Source: CBDUBS01 sp965365445 (GTDB taxonomy: Bacteria; Bacteroidota; Rhodothermia; Rhodothermales; DASSAV01). Taken from it: a stretch of 27,380 nucleotides of DNA. The stretch covers positions 1-27,380 of the forward strand of contig CBDUBS010000032.1 in NCBI GenBank assembly GCA_965365445.1, in the 5' to 3' direction. The position numbers and the translations under genes were made by a program. The notes below the pieces were generated by a model. It ran no database searches. It worked only from the letters and a program-made list of their open reading frames with translations, and was not told the origin of the DNA. Shown piece by piece: positions 1 to 7,866 of this stretch; positions within the stretch are counted from its first letter, which is position 1, and every line of letters starts with the position of its first letter.

Positions 1-210
1 TACGATGATGCTGCTTTTACCCATGCGGTCGGCTTGAATGGCCGCCGTAACGCCGCCCGATGTACATCCGTACACGACCAGATCATACGTCCGGTCATCC
101 TCGGCAGGCGCCGCCGTCCGACAGCCGGAGGTTCCTGCACCCGCCAACAGGAAAAGTACGGGGAATAATCGGGATACCAGGTGGACGGGTTGCAGGCTCA
201 GGGTATGCAT
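1..210 (-). CDS. Secreted FAD-dependent oxidoreductase, N-terminal part only (lipoprotein)
   Basis: The reverse strand from 210 down to the window edge encodes 70 residues from ATG with no stop. A hydrophobic signal segment (about residues 11-29) is followed by Cys30 in a 'GTSGC' context, so a lipoprotein is likely. Residues 42-60 (YDLVVYGCTSGGVTAAIQA) are a Rossmann dinucleotide-binding fingerprint with the GxTSGG form seen in the FAD-dependent oxidoreductase family PF12831. Members of that family are often secreted and found beside polysaccharide-degradation genes in Bacteroidota and Planctomycetes; substrates are mostly unknown. The gene runs divergently from the glycogen-synthase-like gene. 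The family call rests only on the N-terminal fingerprint, and the catalytic part lies outside the window. Confidence 0.75.
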   Translation of the reverse strand, partial: MHTLSLQPVHLVSRLFPVLFLLAGAGTSGCRTAAPAEDDRTYDLVVYGCTSGGVTAAIQADRMGKSSIIV

Positions 211-554
211 ATTCCGTTATCGTTATATTATTATGTCGGCCCACGCATTGTTTACCGGCAGGACGGGTAATGCGGAACGCTAACCGGCAAAAGCGGACCA
301 GACGGGTATCGGCGCCCGACGAGAGGCCACAGGGCAACAGGGCGGTCTATTGAAAAAAACCCGCAGTTTTCTTAAATTTACATTTATACCGCCACCCGTT
401 CAACCACGGTACATCGGGCGGGCGAACGGATGGCATCGTAGCGGGATGTGTAGCTGATCTCCCTGCAACTGTCGCATTTCCATGGAGAGGGCGCATGCAT
501 GTTCGGCTGTATACCATGTCCATGCACCCGGCATATTAAACAAACACCATAGGT
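211..554. other. Divergent intergenic region (344 bp)
   Basis: No convincing gene is visible between the divergent oxidoreductase and glycogen-synthase-like genes; reading frames here lack protein-like composition. It holds the promoter-like site at 350-378 and an AT-rich patch at 212-236 that could serve the leftward gene, where I could not find a good -35 box. The stretch 378-554 would be an unusually long leader for the rightward gene. Confidence 0.6.
350..378 (+). promoter_or_regulatory. Promoter-like site upstream of the glycogen-synthase-like gene
   Basis: TTGAAA (350-355), a 17-base spacer, then TAAATT (373-378), in a local AT-rich stretch within GC-rich DNA. The form matches a primary-sigma promoter. 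The start codon is 176 bases downstream, so the leader would be long; a second, closer promoter cannot be excluded. Confidence 0.4.
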
Positions 555-1334
555 ATGGCAAACCCAACGCGGATACTTTTTATTTCCGGAGAAGTGGCTC
601 CGTTTGCGAAAGTAACGGAGCTTGCCGAGGTGGTTCGCAAGCTTCCTGAACGGCTCCAGGAAACGAACGAGTACGAAATGCGCATCATGATGCCCCGGTA
701 CGGAACCATCAGCGAGCGCCGCAACCGGCTGCATGAGGTGATCCGCCTCTCGGGTACCGACGTAAGCATGGGGGGCGAGCACGAACCACTCAAGGTGAAG
801 GTTGCCTCGATACCGGGAATCCGTCTGCAAGTGTACTTCATGGACAATAACCGGTACTTTAAGCGTAAGGGAGTCTATTCGGACAAGCTCGGCAAAATGT
901 TCGAGGACAATGCTTTGCGTTCGCTTTTCTTCGGACGGGCAGCCCTGCAAACCATTCGCAACCTCGGCTGGATGCCGGACATCGTCCATGCCTTCGGCAC
1001 GATGAGTTCGCTCGTTCCGGCTTTGCTTCGGACCGAGTTGGCGGATGAACCGCTTTTCAGGAACGCGCGTATCGTATTCACGCCGGACACCGTTAAGGTA
1101 GGGGCGGTCCTCTCCAGCAGCATAGCCCGCTCCCTATTCGATAACGGCGAGCACGAGCTGGTAGGGACCGACCTGACGGAGCTGGCAAAACAGCTCTCCG
1201 ATTTCGTTCTGTTTCCTCCCTCGGCTACCGATCTGGAAGCGGGTCAGGTGCAGTTCACCGGAACGAATCCGGATGAGATGGCCCAGGTGGCAACCACTGT
1301 TTACGATCAGGTTTCAACCAGTATTCTTGCGTGA
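555..1334 (+). CDS. Single-domain glycogen/starch-synthase-like protein (GT5 N-terminal domain only)
   Basis: This 259-residue protein matches the N-terminal half of GlgA-type glycogen synthases: 'ILFISGEVAPFAKV' at the start, 'MPRYGTISERRN' near 50-60, 'VYFMDNN' near 93-99, and 'PDIVHAFGTMSSLVP' near 140-155. The C-terminal glycosyltransferase domain of the usual roughly 480-residue enzyme is absent. The ADP-glucose-binding K-x-G-G-L motif is replaced by K-V-T-E-L. Short proteins of this kind are widespread in Bacteroidota, where they are annotated as glycogen synthases but lack what is needed for the standard reaction, so the enzymatic role is doubtful. The ATG at 555 is chosen because the protein begins directly at the first beta strand. 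A hairpin terminator follows at 1398. The neighbour downstream is a DUF4270-like lipoprotein, a pairing I associate with Bacteroidota genomes. Confidence 0.85.
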   Translation: MANPTRILFISGEVAPFAKVTELAEVVRKLPERLQETNEYEMRIMMPRYGTISERRNRLHEVIRLSGTDVSMGGEHEPLKVKVASIPGIRLQVYFMDNNRYFKRKGVYSDKLGKMFEDNALRSLFFGRAALQTIRNLGWMPDIVHAFGTMSSLVPALLRTELADEPLFRNARIVFTPDTVKVGAVLSSSIARSLFDNGEHELVGTDLTELAKQLSDFVLFPPSATDLEAGQVQFTGTNPDEMAQVATTVYDQVSTSILA

Positions 1335-1397
1335 AGGCGGCCGAAGTGACCTGCCTTCGAAACATCGATGTTCGGGTGGTAGTCTCACCCCCGGTTT

Positions 1398-1431
1398 AAA
1401 CCCCCTGTGGCGAAGGCCGCACGGGGTTTTT
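1398..1431 (+). terminator. Intrinsic terminator after the glycogen-synthase-like gene
   Basis: AACCCC pairs with GGGGTT, extended by GTG/CAC across a small bulge, and is followed by a run of T. It lies 64 bases after the stop codon. It also covers the furthest-upstream possible start of the next reading frame, which argues for a later start there. Confidence 0.6.
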
Positions 1432-1525
1432 GCTTCCCCTACACCTGCCTTATACGAAACGGCAACGCCGGGCCGTTACGAGTAAGACGTTCCCGGTTTT
1501 TGTGATGATCTTTTTGCGCCCCTCC

Positions 1526-2728
1526 ATGGTTGATCTCCCATTCTTTCGTTCGGAACGCGGTCGAAGGCGATCCGTAACGATGCTCCTTTCCCTTTTGACA
1601 TGCTGTATGCTGTTTCTGACGGCCTGTGAAGACCCTTCGAACGTGGGCATCGGACTCGTGGGTGATCAGCAGGGCGAACCCTTTACCTCCACCCGCAAGC
1701 CGGCTTCATTCGTCGAGGAAAGCTACCGGGATATCACGGGAAATACGCGGAGGGTGCTGGCCGGGCAAGTAACCGACCCCCTTTTCGGCGTCATCGAGGC
1801 GACGGGATATCTGGACTTTGGTACGGGGGGCACGCTTTCCACGGCGTTCAAGAACGGACCTGCGCAAAGTGCGGAACTGGTGCTGAACCGGGATTACCGA
1901 TACGGCGATACGACCGGTACGGTGGTGCTCAGGCTGCGTGATATGCCCTCCGAATGGGACCCGGCGGGAGCTTCGGGAGATACGACCATTACTTCCGGTT
2001 CGACAATCACGGAATTCAGTTTTGCCGCCTCGGATACGCTGATAGCCATACCGCTGCCTCAGGCCTGGGTTACGCGCAACGATACCACCCTGCGCAGCAC
2101 CGCGTTCTCAACCAGCTTCCACGGATTTCAGATCGAAGGGGTATCGGGTAATCTGGTTTCCGGATTTGACTCGGACGATACCTACCTGCGGGTCGTTTCG
2201 GGTTCCGATACGGTCCGTTATTCCGTAGGCAAGACGCTCACCGGCCTGCGCAGAAGCGGCCCCGCCAACCTGCCCCCGAACCGCATTCTGGTGCAGGATG
2301 GATTCGGCAAGGCCGTCGGCCTGACCGTTCAGCCCTCGGATACCGTCGGAGCCGTCAACCGGGCGCTCATTCGCCTCCCGATTGATACCCTGACGATGGC
2401 GCTCAATACCCCGACCGGATTCTACCGCCCCCCGCTCAGGAGCATCGATGTGCAGGGCCGAAGCACGGACGGCAAGCTCGTCGTGGATGCGCGCGGCAGT
2501 GCGGCTATCGATGTAACCATCGGGCAGGCGACCGACGGTACGTTCACCATCGCTTTTCCGACGCTGACGGATGCGGTTCAGGATATCCTGCTCGGTAAAG
2601 GGGCCATCCGTCGATTCCAGCTACGCCCCTCCTTCGATAATACGATCAATCCGGTGCTGTTCTACACCAGCGACAGTGCGGAACGCATTCCTTCGGTCGT
2701 CCTTACGATTACTCCCCTGTTCGACTAG
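1526..2728 (+). CDS. DUF4270-like outer-membrane/surface lipoprotein
   Basis: About 400 residues. A basic N-region (RSERGRRR) is followed by a hydrophobic stretch ending in a lipobox, LTAC, with the acceptor Cys at residue 34 from the ATG at 1526; ATGs at 1505 and 1580 are alternatives. Directly after the Cys comes 'EDPSNVGIGLVGDQ', which resembles the 'C(D/E)D..s.vG' start of DUF4270 proteins of Bacteroidota. The remainder is rich in Thr, Ser, Gly and Asp with alternating hydrophobic residues, as expected of a beta-sandwich surface protein, and has no catalytic motif that I recognise. Function is unknown. It follows the glycogen-synthase-like gene and lies 41 bases before the outer-membrane protein gene, so it probably shares an mRNA with the latter. 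The exact start is uncertain. Confidence 0.7.
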   Translation: MVDLPFFRSERGRRRSVTMLLSLLTCCMLFLTACEDPSNVGIGLVGDQQGEPFTSTRKPASFVEESYRDITGNTRRVLAGQVTDPLFGVIEATGYLDFGTGGTLSTAFKNGPAQSAELVLNRDYRYGDTTGTVVLRLRDMPSEWDPAGASGDTTITSGSTITEFSFAASDTLIAIPLPQAWVTRNDTTLRSTAFSTSFHGFQIEGVSGNLVSGFDSDDTYLRVVSGSDTVRYSVGKTLTGLRRSGPANLPPNRILVQDGFGKAVGLTVQPSDTVGAVNRALIRLPIDTLTMALNTPTGFYRPPLRSIDVQGRSTDGKLVVDARGSAAIDVTIGQATDGTFTIAFPTLTDAVQDILLGKGAIRRFQLRPSFDNTINPVLFYTSDSAERIPSVVLTITPLFD

Positions 2729-2769
2729 CCTTCGCCTGCTCTTTTCGGTCAGGCTCGTTCTACAAGCCC

Positions 2770-4074
2770 ATGCATGTCTCGAAAGCTTTTTCCGGTCTTC
2801 TGATTTGCTTTGCTCTCGCTGCGGGCTCGGTCCGTGCTCAAGGCACCAGCGACGGTTCCATCTACTCTCGTTTCGGCCTGGGCGAACTCAGGTCATTCTC
2901 GTCGTCCCAGATCCAGGGGGTAGGCGGAGGCGGGACGGCCGTAGCCGCCACCTATTATACCAATTTCTCGAACCCGGCATCCTGGGCCGATCAGTACCTG
3001 ACGCGCGCCTCCATCGGAATGCAATACCAGGGAGTTGTTGCCACGGATGCTTCGGATGAAACGAGCACCCTGACGAGCGGAGCGCTGAACGCCGTACAGT
3101 TCAGCTTTCCGCTGTATACCCGCAAGCTGGGCGTCGGCGTAGCCTTCGAGCCCTATACCCGCTCCAACTATCGGGTGCAGGTGTTAGGGCGTATTTCACA
3201 AACGTCCTCTCCGGCAGACACTGCGGCGTACACGATTAACTACGAAGGACGGGGCGGGCTGCAACAGGTTACGGCGGGAGCGGGGTACAGGCTCAATGAT
3301 AATATAAATATTGGACTTAGCGCCGATTTCATATTTGGCGTTCTCGAAGATGTCAGGCGCACGTCCTTCTTCGGTCCAAGCTACCTGCGGACCCGTATAT
3401 CCAACGCAACGCGCCTATCCGGAGTAACGGCAACGCTCGGCGGTCTGGTATCCCTCCCCAAAGTTCTGGGAGAGAGCGACATGCTGAACCTGGGGCTTTC
3501 CTTTACGCTCCCCACGACGCTCAGCGGCAACCGGGTGCGCGTACTGGGGGAAAGCCTGGACCTGGATACGCTTGGAGGGACCTTGCACGGTTCCATAAGC
3601 ATCCCCTACAGCCTCCGTATGGGGTTATCGTACGTGCCCGACGCCCGGTGGACCTTCGTGGCAGACGGGCGGTACGAACCCTGGAGCGGGTTTGAAAGCG
3701 ACTATGTTTTTGCGGGATACACCCCCGGCGGCGAAAGCTTCTTCCACGATAGAGTGCGTGCTTCCGGCGGCGTCGAGTTCATGCCGTCGGGAAGGCGCGT
3801 CGTGGCGCCGTTCCTGGCGCGCATCGCCTACCGGCTCGGAGGATATTACGACCGTTCGTATGTGAGCCCGGCAGAGGGTATCGAATTGGCAACGAAAGCC
3901 TTGACCGCCGGACTGAGCCTCCCGAGCTTTTTTCCTGGCACGCGACTTGATATCAACTTCGAGGTAGGAACGAGAGGTTCGACGGATCAGAATCTCGTGC
4001 AGGATACTTTTTACCGTGTATCGGCCAATGTGAACATTGGCGAAAGATGGTTCGAGAAACGGAAACTTCGCTGA
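2770..4074 (+). CDS. Outer-membrane beta-barrel protein ('YSRFGLGE' family)
   Basis: 434 residues with a clear type I signal peptide (cleavage near VRA-Q, residues 22-24). The mature N-terminus has 'SIYSRFGLGELRSF', then a glycine-rich 'GVGGGGTAVAA' and 'NFSNPASWADQ'. This arrangement is typical of Bacteroidota outer-membrane proteins related in architecture to FadL/PorV-type barrels. Later segments alternate short amphipathic strands with polar turns, fitting about 14 strands. No enzymatic motif is visible. It may transport hydrophobic substrates or serve as a structural partner of surface proteins, but the substrate cannot be read from sequence. It is followed after 21 bases by the TPR gene and is likely co-transcribed with it and with the lipoprotein upstream. 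Confidence 0.75.
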   Translation: MHVSKAFSGLLICFALAAGSVRAQGTSDGSIYSRFGLGELRSFSSSQIQGVGGGGTAVAATYYTNFSNPASWADQYLTRASIGMQYQGVVATDASDETSTLTSGALNAVQFSFPLYTRKLGVGVAFEPYTRSNYRVQVLGRISQTSSPADTAAYTINYEGRGGLQQVTAGAGYRLNDNINIGLSADFIFGVLEDVRRTSFFGPSYLRTRISNATRLSGVTATLGGLVSLPKVLGESDMLNLGLSFTLPTTLSGNRVRVLGESLDLDTLGGTLHGSISIPYSLRMGLSYVPDARWTFVADGRYEPWSGFESDYVFAGYTPGGESFFHDRVRASGGVEFMPSGRRVVAPFLARIAYRLGGYYDRSYVSPAEGIELATKALTAGLSLPSFFPGTRLDINFEVGTRGSTDQNLVQDTFYRVSANVNIGERWFEKRKLR

Positions 4075-4095
4075 GCATGTGGGGTCTTAACGCAG

Positions 4096-5460
4096 ATGCA
4101 TCCGCATGAATCGGCACAATTACACGACAGGCATATGGGTAATATGTTGAATGGCGCCGGGCGCGCCCTGTTCGGGTACACGTTGGCTACCCTGGCCGTT
4201 GTCTTTACGGCTCAGGCGCAGCCGGCGGCAGCGCAGGCCGAAGCCGCTCCTAGCGAGCAGGATAAGGCCATGCACTACAGCCTCTATTACGAGGACTTCA
4301 AGAACGCCAACTATGCTTCGGCTATGCCGAACCTGCGTTGGATCATTACAAATGCCCCGCTGTATCCGAAAAACGACGCGCGCAATTACGAGCGCCTGCA
4401 GGCCATCTACGATACGCTGGCGACTCAGGCTACCGACCCCGACCTCAAACGCGCCTACCTCGATTCGTCCTTCGCACTGTTCGATATAACCGTCGAAGCG
4501 GTCAAGGCGGCCGGCGGTGAAATCGATGAGTTCGAATACACCTTGAACAAAGGTCGGTTCATTCAGAACAACAAGGAACTGATTGCGGATCAGGCTCCCA
4601 GCCTCGTCGATATCTATAAGAAAGCGTATCAAATAGCCCCGGACCGGCTGCAGGACTATTACATCCAGATCCTGATAAACGATGTGGCCTCCACCGACAA
4701 ACAGGCCGCCGTGGATTTCATGGATGAGCTCGAGCAGAAGTATCCGGAGCGAACCGAACTGCTGGAGTACATAACGCAGGTCCGGAACGCGCTGTTCAAG
4801 AGTCCGGATGAGCGCATCGCGTTCCTGGAAACCCGGCGTGAAAAAGAGCCGGACAACATGGAAATCATCACCGAACTGTTCAACCTGTACCGGGACGAAG
4901 GCAACCGCGCGAAAATCCGGGAGATAGGCGAGCAGATGTCGAAGATGGAGCCCTCCGCTCAGACCTATCGCATTCTTGCCGGGCTCCGGCTGGGCGATGG
5001 CGAAACGAAAGAAGCCTATGCGCTGCTGGAAAAGGCAGTGGAGATGGCCGGCAATGAAGCCACGGCGGACGATTACTACAACATGGGCATCGCCCAGATG
5101 CAGATGGGTCAACTGTCCAAAGCCCGCAGCCTGTTCCGGAAGGCACTCGACGTAAATCCGAAGTACGGCCGCGCCTACATGGGCATTGGCGATCTGTACG
5201 TGACTTCGGTATCCAACTGTGGATCGTTCGAGCGTGATGACCGGGCGGTATACTGGCTGGCCGTCGATTACTACAACAGGGCAAAGTCGGCCGACCCGTC
5301 GCTGGCGAGCGCTGCCAACCAGAAGATTTCGGCGTACAGCCGTTCCTTCCCCGACGCCGAGATGTTGTTCTTCAAGGGTTGGAAAGCCGGTCAGTCCTAC
5401 CGGGTAGACTACGGCTGCTACGCCTGGATCGGCGAAACGACGACGATCAAGAATCCGTAA
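4096..5460 (+). CDS. Periplasmic tetratricopeptide-repeat (TPR) protein
   Basis: 454 residues from the ATG at 4096, but ATG 4135 or 4144 gives a more usual signal peptide (MLNGAGRALFGYTLATL... cleaved near AQA), so the true start may be there. Helical repeats fill the body; the clearest TPR is around residues 324-358 (DDYYNMGIAQMQMGQLSKAR...), with weaker ones at about 184-300. The C-terminal tail 'YRVDYGCYAWIGETTTIK' (436-452) resembles the end of a Bacteroidota TPR family that finishes with a W-I-x-E-T-T motif. Cys375 and Cys441 could form a disulfide in the periplasm. A role as scaffold for envelope proteins, perhaps the neighbouring barrel, is inference. A strong terminator closes the unit. 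Confidence 0.8.
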   Translation: MHPHESAQLHDRHMGNMLNGAGRALFGYTLATLAVVFTAQAQPAAAQAEAAPSEQDKAMHYSLYYEDFKNANYASAMPNLRWIITNAPLYPKNDARNYERLQAIYDTLATQATDPDLKRAYLDSSFALFDITVEAVKAAGGEIDEFEYTLNKGRFIQNNKELIADQAPSLVDIYKKAYQIAPDRLQDYYIQILINDVASTDKQAAVDFMDELEQKYPERTELLEYITQVRNALFKSPDERIAFLETRREKEPDNMEIITELFNLYRDEGNRAKIREIGEQMSKMEPSAQTYRILAGLRLGDGETKEAYALLEKAVEMAGNEATADDYYNMGIAQMQMGQLSKARSLFRKALDVNPKYGRAYMGIGDLYVTSVSNCGSFERDDRAVYWLAVDYYNRAKSADPSLASAANQKISAYSRSFPDAEMLFFKGWKAGQSYRVDYGCYAWIGETTTIKNP

Positions 5461-5479
5461 GCCATACAGCACATGTCGA

Positions 5480-5517
5480 AATAAGCCGGGGGGTGATTGC
5501 TCGCTCCCCGGCTTATT
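5480..5517 (+). terminator. Strong hairpin terminator after the TPR gene
   Basis: AATAAGCCGGGG (5480-5491) pairs perfectly with CCCCGGCTTATT (5506-5517) over 12 base pairs with a 14-base loop, followed by ATATTT. It lies 20 bases past the stop and separates the surface-protein unit from folD. The A/T-flanked symmetric stem could act in both directions. Confidence 0.85.
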
Positions 5518-5681
5518 ATATTTGAGACGGCACGTATGGCTGAGTCTGTAGGACGCCGGTCCCAACCCGGTGCGCGAAAGATCGAACAATTGATGAGTCT
5601 GCTCCGTGGGCGCGGAGGCAGGTTGGCGGTGGCATCCTGCTTCCGTACTTTTAGCCCCGATCAGTCGTATCCGTCCTTACT

Positions 5682-6578
5682 GTGCACCAGACCTCCGAAC
5701 CGTTGGCAAATATCATAGATGGAGCAGCCATAGCCGCCGCCGTGCGCGCCGATGTCAAACACGATGTTGCCGAGTGGGTGGGCGCCGGCCACCGGGCGCC
5801 CTACCTGGCCGTTGTCCTCATCGGGGATGATCCGGCCTCCGCCTCCTACGTAAGCGGTAAGGCAAAAGCGTGCGCCGAAGTAGGTATCCGGAGCGACACC
5901 TTGCGCTTCGAGAGCTCGATATCGGAAAAGGAGTTGCTCGATCTCGTGGAACGCTTGAATGCCGACCCGGAAGTTGACGGCATACTCGTTCAACTCCCCT
6001 TGCCGAAGCACATCGACGAAAAAAAGGTGCTCAATGCCATCCATCCGGATAAGGATGTGGACGGGTTCCATCCGATGAATGCAGGCCGCCTGTCCATCGG
6101 GGAACCGGCTTTCGCGCCCGCTACTCCGGCCGGTATTCTGGAACTCCTTCGCCGGTCCGGTATCGAGACGAAGGGAGCGCACGTCGTCATCGTCGGCCGG
6201 TCCAACATCGTCGGCAAACCCCTGGCCAACCTGCTGATGCACAAGGGAATCGATGCCACCGTAACCGTGTGCCACAGCCGTACCCGCGATCTGGCCGCGC
6301 ATTGCCGCCGCGCCGATATCCTGGTTGCCGCCATCGGCAGCCCGTCATTTATTACGGAGGAGATGGTAAGCGAGGGTGCGGTCGTCATCGACGTGGGCAC
6401 GAACCGGGTGGAGGACGCCTCGCGCCCCCGCGGCTACAGGCTGACGGGCGATGTAGATTTTGATGCCGTATCCGGGAAAGCGGCGTGGATAACCCCGGTT
6501 CCGGGCGGCGTGGGACCGATGACCATCGCCATGCTCGTGCGCAGCACGTTGACGGCTGCAAAGAGGTCGGCTCGGTGA
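5682..6578 (+). CDS. folD: Bifunctional methylene-tetrahydrofolate dehydrogenase / methenyl-tetrahydrofolate cyclohydrolase
   Basis: FolD interconverts 5,10-methylene-, 5,10-methenyl- and 10-formyl-tetrahydrofolate in the cytoplasm, feeding purine and formyl-Met synthesis. Visible hallmarks are Y56-V-S-G-K60 with the catalytic lysine, 'VDGILVQLPLP' (98-108), 'DKDVDGFHP' (123-131), the cofactor-binding 'GRSNIVGKPLA' (172-182), 'DVGTNR', and the C-terminal 'TPVPGGVGPMT'. The usual P-C-T-P motif reads P-A-T-P here, so its cysteine is absent. Length (298 residues) is normal for the family. The start is a GTG at 5682; the ATG at 5719 is out of frame. No Shine-Dalgarno sequence is seen. It stands alone between a terminator and a convergent operon. 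Confidence 0.97.
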   Translation: MHQTSEPLANIIDGAAIAAAVRADVKHDVAEWVGAGHRAPYLAVVLIGDDPASASYVSGKAKACAEVGIRSDTLRFESSISEKELLDLVERLNADPEVDGILVQLPLPKHIDEKKVLNAIHPDKDVDGFHPMNAGRLSIGEPAFAPATPAGILELLRRSGIETKGAHVVIVGRSNIVGKPLANLLMHKGIDATVTVCHSRTRDLAAHCRRADILVAAIGSPSFITEEMVSEGAVVIDVGTNRVEDASRPRGYRLTGDVDFDAVSGKAAWITPVPGGVGPMTIAMLVRSTLTAAKRSAR

Positions 6579-6620
6579 CCGGGTGCGGTTGTGGATGCTT
6601 TGCGACCCGATGAAGGAGAG

Positions 6621-6671
6621 GCGCCCCGACCCCTGCGGCCCTGAAAAGGCAGAGTGATCGGCGCGGGGCGC
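6621..6671. terminator. Inverted repeat between convergent folD and GH105 genes
   Basis: GCGCCCCG (6621-6628) and CGGGGCGC (6664-6671) form an 8-bp stem with a long loop in the 115-bp convergent gap. There is no clear T run on either side, so an intrinsic terminator is only possible. Rho-dependent ends would be equally consistent. Confidence 0.3.
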
Positions 6672-6693
6672 TGCATTACGACGACATGCGGCC

Positions 6694-7866
6694 TCAGCCT
6701 TGCACCATCTCGTATACTTCCGATGCGGCCAGCAGAAAGGCCCCCGCCCCGTATTCCATCGAGTCGCCGCGGGTGACCGCTCGGGGTTCGTGCCCCACCT
6801 TTTGCACCCAGCCCAGCCGTCCATCGGATTCTACGGCGCCGTTCAATCCTACCCAGGCCCTTCGCACGATCGGCTCGTAGCGGCCGGCGTTCAGAATTCC
6901 ATTGTTCACGCCCCAGGTAAGGGCATAGGTAAAAAACGCGCTTCCGCTCGTTTCGGGTGCGGGAAACTCCTCCGGATCGAGCAGACTGGCCCGCCAGAGC
7001 CCATCCTCGCCCTGCAAATCCGCGATGCGTTCGCTCATTTCTTTATACAGGCGCACATACCGGCCATACTCCGGGTGATCTTTCGGCAGGTATTCCAGCA
7101 CGCGCACCAGCCCTCCGATAACCCAGCCGTTCCCGCGACCCCAGAATACTTTTTGCCCGTGGGCCGTTCGGGGGCCCGTTCCATCCGGGTTTATTTTATA
7201 CCGCTCGTCGCGGTAAAAAAGATGATCGTCGGCGTCATAGAGGTAGTCTACGGTATCCCACCACATCCGGTCCATCAGGTCGAGGTATTTCCGCTCGCCC
7301 GTTATCCGGTGCAGACGGGCAAGTACGGGGGGAGCCATGAACAGGGCATCGGCCCAGCTCCAGTTCTTGTTCTTGCTCCAGCCGCTCTCCGGGCCGTATG
7401 CCGGGTCGGAAATCATCAGGTCGAAGCGTTCACGGAGCGGTTCGATCATGCGGGCCTCGGGCCGAATCGCATACAATTCCGCATACACCTGCCCCACTGT
7501 ATGGTCGTCGGCGTGGCGCGGCCGGGGGCCCGGTTGCCACTCGTTGGCTTCGGCCCAACGTAGCGCCGTTTCAAGGTACTTCGGATCGTCCGTAGTGCGG
7601 TATGCGGCCATGACACCCGTAAAGAAGGCCCCGCGGATCCATCCGTTGTTCGGCACTGGCTCCGTACCTCCATCCGACAGTTCCGTTACGGTGTTCAGAT
7701 GAGCCAGTTGCCAGTCGGCGACTCGCTTCATCACGGAGATGATGTGCGACTCGGAAAACAGATCGTCGTCGCCTCCCTGAACCGGTCTACCGACACCGCA
7801 GGATACGGACAACAGACAGAGGACGGTAAGAACGCTCGTTTTCAGGCAGTTCGAACGAACAGGCAT
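6694..7866 (-). CDS. GH105-type unsaturated rhamnogalacturonyl/uronyl hydrolase, lipoprotein
   Basis: Family GH105 (YteR/RhiN-like) enzymes remove the 4,5-unsaturated uronic acid that lyases leave on pectin-like oligosaccharides. The 390-residue protein has a lipobox LSVSC (Cys23). It then shows family marks of the (alpha/alpha)6 barrel: 'HADDHTVGQ' (118-126), 'WSWADALFMAPP' (169-180) with Asp173 as candidate acid/base, and 'FWGRGNGW' (241-248). The start at 7866 is set by a TGATG overlap with the stop of the upstream gene, a sign of translational coupling; the TTG at 7878 is less likely. It is the last gene of the carbohydrate operon. GH88 is the main alternative; substrate preference is inferred. 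Confidence 0.9.
   Translation of the reverse strand: MPVRSNCLKTSVLTVLCLLSVSCGVGRPVQGGDDDLFSESHIISVMKRVADWQLAHLNTVTELSDGGTEPVPNNGWIRGAFFTGVMAAYRTTDDPKYLETALRWAEANEWQPGPRPRHADDHTVGQVYAELYAIRPEARMIEPLRERFDLMISDPAYGPESGWSKNKNWSWADALFMAPPVLARLHRITGERKYLDLMDRMWWDTVDYLYDADDHLFYRDERYKINPDGTGPRTAHGQKVFWGRGNGWVIGGLVRVLEYLPKDHPEYGRYVRLYKEMSERIADLQGEDGLWRASLLDPEEFPAPETSGSAFFTYALTWGVNNGILNAGRYEPIVRRAWVGLNGAVESDGRLGWVQKVGHEPRAVTRGDSMEYGAGAFLLAASEVYEMVQG

Noticed and set aside
384..989. 201-codon reverse frame over the glycogen-synthase-like gene
   Set aside because: It lies almost wholly opposite a gene with clear family motifs, and its translation has no family resemblance.
4120..5589. 489-codon reverse frame opposite the TPR gene
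   Set aside because: Opposite-strand shadow of a TPR gene with a signal peptide and conserved end motif; it also runs through the terminator at 5480-5517.
5535..5600. GC-rich stretch considered as a tRNA or small RNA
   Set aside because: No cloverleaf can be formed: no 7-bp acceptor stem and no T-loop consensus in the right place.
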